From contig NC_132919.1 of assembly GCF_047675955.1 (NCBI RefSeq), positions 65,638,816 through 65,702,815 of the forward strand: a stretch of 64,000 nucleotides of DNA, given 5' to 3'. Positions 35,458-43,441 of this stretch are shown in pieces (position 1 is the first letter of the stretch; every line of letters begins with the position of its first letter). Below the pieces are notes generated by a model that searched no databases, was not told where the DNA came from, and saw only the letters and a program-made list of their open reading frames with translations. The translations under genes and the position numbers were made by a program. The stretch comes from Chlorocebus sabaeus. Taxonomy: Eukaryota; Chordata; Mammalia; Primates; Cercopithecidae.

Positions 35458-36489
35458 AGCCTTATTGAAGAGTAGCGATAGACTCTTTCTTACGGCACAT
35501 AATCAAGTTGCCCTATTTGGGGAAACTCAAATGCAAAAATCCTCTTGAACTTTTCTGGGTAGCTTACTCTTTCCTAATAGTACCACTACAGTATATAGCA
35601 CTGTAATATTTTTTGCTTTAAAAGTTTGTTTATAAACTGGCATTTATAAGTATACTTTTGAGCTGATTTAAGAATCAAGTCTTTTTCCTAGGGAAATGCT
35701 TCTTTGTAATTATCTGTCACTAGCAAAATTTGTTTTAACACATATTTTTCTAAAAATATGATACATAAACTCTGTTGTAGTTGTACAATTCAGGGATTTT
35801 GGTTGAACAGTTATTACATGATATAAAATCATGTGTAACACTTTAATATTTAAATTTATTACACCGTAACCTAAAAGTCATTTTAGAACTTTTTATGTGG
35901 CTTGAACAGGAATTTTCTTACCCAAGGCTTTGTATGTATGGTTTATTGCCTCCTTCATTATTAGCATGGAGACCATGGATTTTCTGTTATTGTTGTTTCA
36001 TTTAAACAGTTCATGAATATATTAAGCACCTGAAAGGAACTATGAGATGCTGTTAATATGAAGAGGAGTTAAAAACCTGGTCCTTGCCCTTATCTACATG
36101 CCGCGCATGTGGAACTTATTATAGTTCCCTAGATGTAGCAGGTGCTCAGGCAACATTTTTGTAGTAGTAAAAAAGAAATAAAGAAGAAATGTCAAAGTCT
36201 AACTTGCTCTAGAGCAAATTCCCCTAGTAAACATTGTTTTTCAAGCTTCTTTTTTTGCCTTGCATCCTACTTTCTTAGGCCAGAGGAATTCATCCACATT
36301 CCACCTTAGCTGTTTTTTTGTGTCAAACAAAAATCTTATTTGGAAATAGCATGTTAATGGCACCTGTGTCGGGGCATGCCATAGTGTACTGCATTGAATG
36401 AGGAGAAAGATGCGGAGGCCATGTAGGGAGGATTGTGATCCTAACGAGAGTGGGATGAGGGATAACAACAGACTGCGTTCAGTATTTCT

Positions 36490-36788
36490 GTTGTTGTTGT
36501 TGTTGTTGTTGTTGAGACGGAGTCTCGCTCTGTCACCCAGGCTGGAGTGCAGTGGTGTGATCTCGGCTCACTGCAAGCTCCACCTCCTGGGTTCACGCCA
36601 TTCTCCTGCCTCAGCCTCCCGAGTAGCTGGGACTACAGGCGCCCGCCACCACGCCCGGCTAATTTTTTTGTATTTTTAGTAGAGAGAGGGTTTCACCATG
36701 TTAGCCAGGATGGTCTCGATCTCCTGATCTCATGATCCGCCTTCCCAAAGTGCTGGGATTACAGGCGTGAGCCACCATGCCCGGCCTG
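36490..36788 (-). mobile_element. AluY-like with (GTT)n tail
   Basis: TSD gc[g/a]ttca[g/a]tatttct at 36475-36489 and 36789-36803. Ends 224 nt before exon 5. Confidence 0.95.
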
Positions 36789-37012
36789 GCATTCAATATT
36801 TCTAATTTGTTCAGATGGGGAAGAAAATCTCTAGTGGTTATTATTTTTTAAATCTGTACCTGTGTGTCCCTCCGGTGAAGGCCGTTTAAGCCCCATTTTT
36901 GGTGAAGTAGTTTTATTGTGATTCATTTATGTGAAACTTTTAGTTACTAGAAACACAACAGGTATTTGGTACTCCTGTGATTTTTAAAAAAATGCTTCTT
37001 TTTTTCTCCTAG

Positions 37013-37179
37013 TCTCCTTATATACATTTGACAAAGCCAAACAGTGTATTGGCACAATGACCATCGAGATTGATTTCCTGCAGAAAAAAAGCATTGATTC
37101 CAACCCTTATGACACCGACAAGATGGCAGCAGAATTTATTCAGCAATTCAACAACCAGGCCTTCTCAGTGGGACAACAG
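37013..37179 (+). CDS. NSF: NSF coding exon 5 (residues 80-135)
   Basis: A 167-nt exon after 'tctcctag' and before 'gtagttttaa'. Two bases complete Val80, then 55 codons run to Gln135, ending in phase 0. It spans the junction between the two subdomains of the N domain. Visible residues are Tyr83 (37021-37023, a reported phosphorylation site in NSF), Cys91 (37045-37047) and Lys104-Lys105 (part of the basic SNAP-facing surface). It continues through DSNPYDTDKMAAEFIQQFNN. It is the largest coding exon here and lies between oppositely oriented Alus at 36490-36788 and 37537-37822. Confidence 0.96.
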
Positions 37180-37536
37180 GTAGTTTTAAATTTTCTTCCA
37201 TTCCTTTAACTTTATAGGTAATTTCTGCAGTTGTCCAAAATTAATTCCAGCTTTTAAAAAGTGAGAGGAGCTTTGCGTATCAACTGGTATATCCAAGGTG
37301 AGTGATAAAAAGTGAGGGAAATGTATTTACTGAACTTCAAGGAGTCTGTTCAGAAAAATTCTAAAGTAGCTTTTAGATTATAATGTCATGTATAATTACA
37401 GCAGCTTTTCCCTCAGCAAATTTGGGAGCCCTGCAGACATATATATCTGAAATTTCTTTTTATATCATAGGACATTTGTTTTGCCTCTGGAATATCTGTT
37501 TCTTTCACTAATATAGTTCTGTAGAAAACATAGCTC

Positions 37537-37822
37537 TTGGCCAGACATAGTGGCTCACGACTGTAATCCCAACACTTTGGGAGACTGAGGTGGGAGGATC
37601 ACTTGAGCCCAGGAGCTCAAGACCAGCTTGGGCAACATAGTGAGACCCTGTCTCTCCAAATTTTTTAAAAAAAATAGCTGGGTGTAGTGGTCTCAGCTAC
37701 TCAAGAGGCTGAGGTGGGAGAATTGCTTGAGTCTGGGAGGTTGAGGCTGCAGTGAGCCATGATTGTGCGATGGCACTCCAGCCTAGGTGACAGATTGAGA
37801 CCTTGTCTCAAAAAAAAAAAAA
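37537..37822 (+). mobile_element. Alu (AluJ-like)
   Basis: Plus-strand old Alu starting 357 nt after exon 5. Pure poly-A tail; flanked by 'agctctt' and 'agttctt'. Confidence 0.92.
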
Positions 37823-37929
37823 AGTTCTTATTTTGGTTATGGGCTTATTTGAGAATCTTAAGAAAATTGAATTCCTGCTAGATAGGAAAAGGATATAGTG
37901 CATTATTTTAAAAAGAGTACTAGAATTGG

Positions 37930-37983
37930 AATGAACCTCAAGAGATTACCTTCTCTAACTCCACATTTACAAATGAGGAATTT
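37930..37983 (-). mobile_element. MIR remnant (continues after the Alus to ~38690)
   Basis: 'ccacatttacaaatgagg', and after the Alus 'aaggtaaatgg' and 'ggctacacagctaa', fit reverse MIR split by Alu insertion. Confidence 0.65.
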
Positions 37984-38618
37984 TATTTTATTTTTTTAAA
38001 AAATTTTATTTATTTATTCATTTATTTTTTGAGATAGTGTGTTACCCTGTCACCCAGGCTGGAGTGCAGTGGCGCCATCTCAGCTCACTGCAACCTCTGT
38101 TTCCTGGTTCAAGTGATTTTCCTGCCTCTGCCTCCTGAGTAGCTGGGATAACAGGTGTGCGCCACCACGCCCAGCTAATATATGTATTTTTTGAGACAGA
38201 GTTTTGCTCTTGTTGCCCAGGCTGGAGTGCAATGGCGCGATCTCGGCTCACTGCAACCTCTGCCACCTGGGTTTAAGTGATTCTCCTGTCTCGGCCTCCT
38301 GAGTAGCTGGGATTACAGGCATGCACCACCACACCTGGCTAATTTTGTTCTTTTAGTAGAGATGGGGTTTCATCATGTTAGTCAGGCTGGTCTCAAACTC
38401 CTGACCTCAGGTGATCCACCCGCTTTGACCTCCCAAAGTGCTGGGATTATAGGCATAAGCCACCATGCCTGGCCTTTTTTTTTTTTTTTTGTATTTTTAG
38501 TAGAGATAGAGTTTTGCCATGTTGGCCAGGCTGGTTTCAAACTCCTGACCTCAAGTGATCTTCCCACCTCGGCCTCCCAAAGTGCTGGGATTACAGGTGT
38601 GAGCCACCACACCTGGCC
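37984..38618 (-). mobile_element. Alu split by a second Alu (outer element)
   Basis: Outer minus-strand Alu in two parts (about 37984-38189 and 38476-38618) around an inner Alu. TSD aaatgaggaa at 37971-37980 and 38619-38628. Confidence 0.92.
38190..38475 (-). mobile_element. Alu (inner, nested)
   Basis: Minus-strand Alu inserted in the central A-rich linker of the outer Alu. Short TSD-like 'gtattttt' on both sides. Confidence 0.92.
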
Positions 38619-38704
38619 AAATGAGGAATTTAAGATCTAAAGAAGGTAAATGGTATGCCCATGGCTACACAGCTAAGGAACATAGTTGAGATAAGAATTA
38701 ATAA

Positions 38705-38860
38705 ACAGATATTTGATAGTACCTAGTACCAGCCACTGTTTTAGACACTGCAGATCGGCAGTGAACAAAATAGATGTAATCCCTACTGTCATAGAACTTA
38801 CTTTCTAGTTGAGGAAAACAGAAAATAAGACAGGAATACCATGTACAGTTAAGTCTCTGA
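38705..38860 (-). mobile_element. L2 3'-end remnant
   Basis: 'gccactgttttagacactgc' then 'gtgaacaaaatagatgtaat' and 'cttactttctagttg'. Confidence 0.65.
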
Positions 38861-39214
38861 TGATAGTAGACCAGGACACTTCACCAGAGAGCCATTGCAG
38901 TAGTGTTGTGTATTGGATGACTAAAATTGTGCTCAGATTGCCTAGCTAAACTTGATGGTTTTTACCTTTGTTGTTAGCTTTAGTATCCTAATGGAAAATG
39001 TTTAGGAGAATGTTTAATAGGAAATGCTTTGGTATTTATAATAATTTAAAACTCAGTAGCATGTAGAAGTTGGTAAATCCGTGAACGAGAATCTTTCATA
39101 ATTCAGAGAAGAAGTAAATATCTTACTCCAGATCACTGTCCTTACTGTTTCTTCTCATTTGTGGTATCTGGTAGTATAGCAGGATTGACGGACAGCCCAA
39201 CCTGTAATATTTAC

Positions 39215-39290
39215 CGTTATACCCCAGCACATAGAAGAAGACCAGACTTTTAGAAGGGACTCAGCAAATATTTGGTGAATGAGTAATTGA
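39215..39290 (+). mobile_element. L2 tail remnant
   Basis: 'ccccagcacatagaa' followed by 'aaatatttggtgaatgag'. Confidence 0.55.
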
Positions 39291-39334
39291 GCACTCAGAA
39301 GCTGTCTCTGCACTTGTAGGGCAAGCATTCTGTA

Positions 39335-39520
39335 CTGGTGATAGGAAAGCATGAATTGTAGAGTCACAGACCCAGGTTTGACTCCTGGTGTTCTCATTTG
39401 CTGTGACTCTGAGCCTTGTTGCGTAGCCTCTTTCTGTATCTCAGCTTCCTCACTAGTAAAACGGAGTCATAGTTTCTGCTTCCAAGAGTGTTTGTGAATA
39501 TTATATAACTGCCTGTAGCA
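39335..39520 (+). mobile_element. MIR
   Basis: 'cccaggtttgactcctgg', 'ctcagcttcctcactagta' and 'aaaacggagtcatag' match the MIR core. Confidence 0.75.
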
Positions 39521-39531
39521 TTTGAATTAAA

Positions 39532-39665
39532 TACTAAGATACTTAATTCTTTGTTAGAAATAGTAAATGTGGTACTCTTGAATTATTTTAGGTGGCACTC
39601 TGACATTTAAATTAGACATTTTTTATCCACATGAAATAAATTTTAAACTTGAGTTTTGTAGTCAT
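39532..39665 (+). repeat. Local direct repeat, copy 1
   Basis: Aligns with 42202-42338 over about 135 bp, including the identical 19-mer 'ttaggtggcactctgacat'. Not Alu, L1, L2 or MIR as far as I can tell. Confidence 0.88.
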
Positions 39666-39851
39666 TTTGTAAACACTGATCGTAAGTGCTAATTCCGTTT
39701 TCTTCATTGGCTATGAGTGTGCTTGAGGAGCAGATTGGAGAGGAGTATATAAGAGAAAACTGGTTTTCTGCATTTGAAAAACATTGGTGATGATCTAAGA
39801 AACCATTATATTATGAAGTGATTTTTCTCCCCTTAACTCTTTTCTACATAG

Positions 39852-39959
39852 CTTGTCTTTAGCTTCAATGAAAAGCTTTTTGGCTTACTGGTGAAGGATA
39901 TTGAAGCCATGGATCCTAGCATCCTGAAGGGAGAGCCTGCAACAGGGAAAAGGCAGAAG
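39852..39959 (+). CDS. NSF: NSF coding exon 6 (residues 136-171)
   Basis: A 108-nt exon of exactly 36 codons, phase 0 at both ends. It lies after a pyrimidine-rich tract ending 'ctacatag' and before 'gtaggtttta'. It starts LVFSFNEKLFGLLVKDIEAM and continues DPSILKGEPATGKRQK, in the second subdomain of the N domain. It is the only exon here that could be skipped alone without a frameshift; the product would lose 36 N-domain residues. A diverged direct repeat ends about 186 nt upstream (39532-39665), with its partner in intron 7. The following intron is only 475 nt. Confidence 0.96.
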
Positions 39960-40434
39960 GTAGGTTTTATTTCTGATCATCTTTACTAGATCATCCTATA
40001 ATGTAATTTGTGCAGATTGATTATTGTTTTCCTATCTGTTGCTTAGTGATTTTTTTCATATTGTGTACCCTTTTAAGATAGTAGGGGGAAAAATTGCTTT
40101 CATAGCCAGCATTGTTATTAAAATATAACTTAAAATGTACTTATTTGCAGACCTAATAGTAATGTAAAGTGTAGACATATATGTACGTATAATTTGCATG
40201 AATGCAGATATTTATTGTAAATAGTAAGAAACACATTATTGGAAAGATACAGGCATGGAAATGAGGCATATAAGAATTGTAAAAGAAAGTTATGAGTAAA
40301 GTAAAAGTAGCTCAGATGATAGTCTGGAAGGTTTGCTTTGCCCAGAGAGATCTCATTTCCCCCTCACTTTTGGCCTTGCTTTGAGAAGTCCGGAAGTTTA
40401 CTATTAGACTCCTAATTATTGTCTTTCTATACAG
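39960..40434 (+). other. NSF: NSF intron 6 (475 nt)
   Basis: Short GT-AG intron with no repeat recognised; AT-rich. Confidence 0.95.
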
Positions 40435-40510
40435 ATTGAAGTAGGATTGGTTGTTGGAAACAGTCAAGTTGCATTTGAAAAAGCAGAAAATTCATCGCTT
40501 AATCTTATTG
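40435..40510 (+). CDS. NSF: NSF coding exon 7 (residues 172-197)
   Basis: A 76-nt exon after 'ctatacag' and before the strong donor 'gtaagattta'. It has 25 codons (IEVGLVVGNSQVAFEKAENS, then SLNLI) plus the first base of Gly197. It carries the last strands of the N domain before the flexible N-D1 linker. Exons 6 and 7 are separated by the shortest intron in the window. Losing both together (184 nt) would shift the frame. Confidence 0.96.
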
Positions 40511-40689
40511 GTAAGATTTACAGTTTTTAAAAGATCTGAAATGAAGTGGACCTGTTTCTGTATGTAACTCAACTACAGTGATTTCCAAATGGGGAAAGGA
40601 AGGAGGAGCATCTGTCTTGAAAGAGTTTATCACAGAAGCATGGGATATTTCCTGTAGGTCAGGTTTGATGAAAAAGTTTAAAACATTCA

Positions 40690-40795
40690 TCTGGATCAGC
40701 TTTGTCCAATAGAAACAGAATGTGAGCCACATGGGTAATTTTTAATTTCCTAGAAATAGCACTAAAATAAGAAACAAATTAATTTTTTAACTTTT
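40690..40795. mobile_element. MER5-type hAT-Charlie remnant
   Basis: 'gtccaatagaaacagaatg' and 'gagccacatgggtaatt' are typical of the MER5 terminus. Confidence 0.65.
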
Positions 40796-41500
40796 AATTT
40801 TGAGATAATTTCAGGCTTACAGAAAATTTGCAGAAATAGCTTAGAGAATTTCTGTATGCCCTTTACCAGCTTATACCCTGATGTTAATGTCTTATTTGAC
40901 ATTATCAAAAATACAATGGTAAGAAATGAATATGATTTCATTTCTGCTAACTAAATTACAGATTTTATTGAGATTTCACCAGTTTTTCCATTGTGTCCTT
41001 TTCTGTTCCAAGATCCAATTTAGGATCCCATATTGCATTTAGTTGTTCTGTGTTTTGAGTTTTCTTCAGTCACTGACAGTTCCTCAGACTTTGTCTTTTA
41101 TGACTTTGAGAACTGGTCAGTTATTTTGTAGAACACCCCTCACTTGGTTTTGTGTTAAATGAGATAGCATCATCATTTCTTTTAGTGATTCAGTGATGAA
41201 TGTGCAGGTCAAGTCTTCCCAGCAGATTCATGGTTCAGTCCTACTCTTGTACTGTAGCCCAACTTTTGTCATATTAAAACAATGCAGCTTGTTCTCTGAG
41301 AATAGTAACTCACCAGAATAAAGTGCCATTAACTGGGCAGTAATTCTTATTTTTGGTTGATTTAACTATGTTGATATCTACCCCACTCGAGAGGAGAGGG
41401 TTTTCATTGGTTACACACCATCATGTCTAGGGTCACTTAAGAGTCTTCGAGTGTGTGGCCTTTATTTCCTGGTCTGCACGTTACCATTCCCCCTTACTGT
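40795..41500. mobile_element. Old L1-type 3'-region relic (uncertain)
   Basis: 'aggcttacagaaaatttgca', 'gaatttctgtatgcccttta' and 'gtccttttctgttccaagat' recall an old L1M 3' region. Orientation not assigned. Confidence 0.45.
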
Positions 41501-41984
41501 TTTTTGTTAATTATAAAATATTTTATTTATAAAATATGGTTAGGCACTCGAAGGCTCTAAAGTTTGGTTCTGTTTTCATGGTTTTGTAATTTGCTTTTTT
41601 GTAGTTTTGTAATTTGCTTATTTTGTTTCAAACATCTTAAATATACATCTATAACATGATTTTTAATGCCTGTATGTCATTTTATGGATGTAGGATGTAT
41701 TTTCCTATTATTTATCTAGTACATTTATGAAGTGATTTCTTTGTATTTTATTTTTGTGTACCTTTTGTTAAGCTATCCCAAGGAAGCTGCATAACTTTGA
41801 TACAAAATAGGTATTTCTAAATAATCCGTGGGAAAAAATTGTGTAATTGGCATGCAGTAAATTTTGCCCACAAGAGGGCAGTAGAGTGTAAGAAAAAATA
41901 TTTTTGATCACTTTCCAAAGGAAATATTAAGACCTCAAATCTCTAACCATAGAATTATCATCTAGTACAAACTTTTTAAAAGTG

Positions 41985-42130
41985 TTACTTTATTTTTAAT
42001 TGACAAATAGTAATTGTATATATTTATAGGGTACAATTTAATGTTTTAATACATGTATACATTGTAGAATGATCAAATCAGGCTAATTAACATATCACCT
42101 CAAATATTTAGCATTTCTTAGGATAAACTT
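41985..42130 (-). mobile_element. L1 3'-UTR relic
   Basis: 'tatagggtacaatttaatg', 'aatacatgtatacattgt' and 'gatcaaatcaggctaatta' match an antisense L1 3' UTR. Confidence 0.65.
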
Positions 42131-42201
42131 TAATGTGACATTTTCTTCCCTGGTTTTATAAAAACTATATTATTACTTTACTTTTTGTTTATAATAGAGC
42201 A

Positions 42202-42338
42202 TACTAAGGTACTTAATTTATTCTTTGTTTGAAATAGTAAATGTGGTTCTCTTAAGTTACTTTAGGTGGCACTCTGACATTTAAGTTAGATAATTTTTGT
42301 CCTGTGAGAGAATTTTTAAACATGAGTTTTGTAATCAC
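42202..42338 (+). repeat. Local direct repeat, copy 2
   Basis: Partner of 39532-39665. The two copies flank exons 6 and 7. Confidence 0.88.
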
Positions 42339-42901
42339 TGAAGTCTTTAGGATGATTTCAGACTTTTGTGTGCAAGTGAAGAGAAAGCAAAGAAGACATC
42401 AAACTTGTTTAGTGCATCTCGTTAGGCTGAGGGATTATATGCCCAATTACCTGTATAAGCATAATCTGGATAAATATATGTATTTTAAAATACACTTGAG
42501 TTAGGAGACTTCAGCGACTGCAAAATTTCAGTTGCATTTCTGCCAGCTAGTGTTGTCTTCATCAGATATGCACATGGTGTTTCTTCTGATCAACCAAGTT
42601 AGTTAATTTGGTTAGATTGAAGGTTAATAAAACCAAGTTTTATGGACTGATAGAAATAGACTACAGCATAAGTTTAGCTAGTCATTTTGACAGCGTGTTA
42701 CCATATATGGAGATCAGACAAAGTAGATAGCATAGCAAAACTTACCCTTCTTTCTGTAAAATCAGCTAAGATTATATTGTTCATTTTTGTATATGTAATG
42801 GTAGCTTTTCTTTACTCATTTAGGATGTTCAGGGAGTTCTGTCTTTTTAAACTTAGTGATAAAGTCCTTGTTTCACATTATATAATATTCGTTTGACATA
42901 G

Positions 42902-43057
42902 GCAAAGCTAAAACCAAGGAAAATCGCCAATCAATTATCAATCCTGACTGGAACTTTGAAAAGATGGGAATAGGAGGTCTAGACAAGGAATTTTCTGATA
43001 TTTTCCGACGAGCATTTGCTTCCCGAGTATTTCCTCCAGAGATTGTGGAGCAGATGG
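42902..43057 (+). CDS. NSF: NSF coding exon 8 (residues 197-249, linker and start of D1)
   Basis: A 156-nt exon. Two bases complete Gly197, 51 codons run to Met248, and one base begins Gly249. It encodes the basic linker ([18 protein letters not shown]) and the opening of D1 with the conserved [20 protein letters not shown] and [10 protein letters not shown] motifs. These precede the Walker A loop in AAA proteins of this class. The acceptor 'cgtttgacatag' has a weak polypyrimidine tract, while the donor 'gtaagtttaa' is strong. The frame stays open into intron 8 for 46 more codons to a TAA at 43198-43200. The Walker A exon (starting at Cys250) is not in the window. Confidence 0.96.
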
Positions 43058-43270
43058 GTAAGTTTAAAAAGGAAAATGTTATAAAGTCTTGTATTATTAA
43101 AAAAATTAATGCAATGAAGAATCTCTTTTCAATAGTTTTGAAATTATTTTTCAGACCCATTAAAGTATTTTTGTCTTTTTCTTTAAAAATGAACAGATAA
43201 ATTTTCTGGAAAACTTTTGTAATACTAAAACTTTTAAAATTACATTTTAATTTTATGGGGAAATCGTAGA

Positions 43271-43441
43271 AGTAAGACTTGTGGTGGCTCTATTTTGTTA
43301 TTTATTTATTGAAGAATGCTTTTCTATGGGGCATATTTAGAAATTTCCCCTGATAGTAGTAATACTAGTAGTGACTCCATTTTGTTTATTTATTTCTGTA
43401 AGAATGTTTTTCTATAGGGCATGTTTAGAAAGTTCACCTGA
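43271..43441 (+). repeat. Tandem duplication, ~85-bp unit x2
   Basis: Units about 43271-43353 and 43355-43441 share 'attttgtt.atttattt', 'aagaatg.ttttctat' and 'gggcat.tttagaaa' in the same order, about 80% alike. Starts 214 nt after exon 8. Confidence 0.85.

Larger units (their letters stand above)
30444..37012 (+). other. NSF: NSF intron 4 (6569 nt)
   Basis: GT-AG intron with six Alus, an antisense L1 3' end, and (CA)n and (TG)n microsatellites. No feature recognised in 31463-32470, 34331-35396 and 35458-36474. Confidence 0.95.
37180..39851 (+). other. NSF: NSF intron 5 (2672 nt)
   Basis: GT-AG intron with an old Alu, a nested Alu-in-Alu, MIR and L2 remnants, and the first copy of a local direct repeat (39532-39665). 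Confidence 0.95.
40511..42901 (+). other. NSF: NSF intron 7 (2391 nt)
   Basis: GT-AG intron with MER5-type and old L1-like remnants and the second copy of the local direct repeat (42202-42338). No Alu. Confidence 0.95.
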
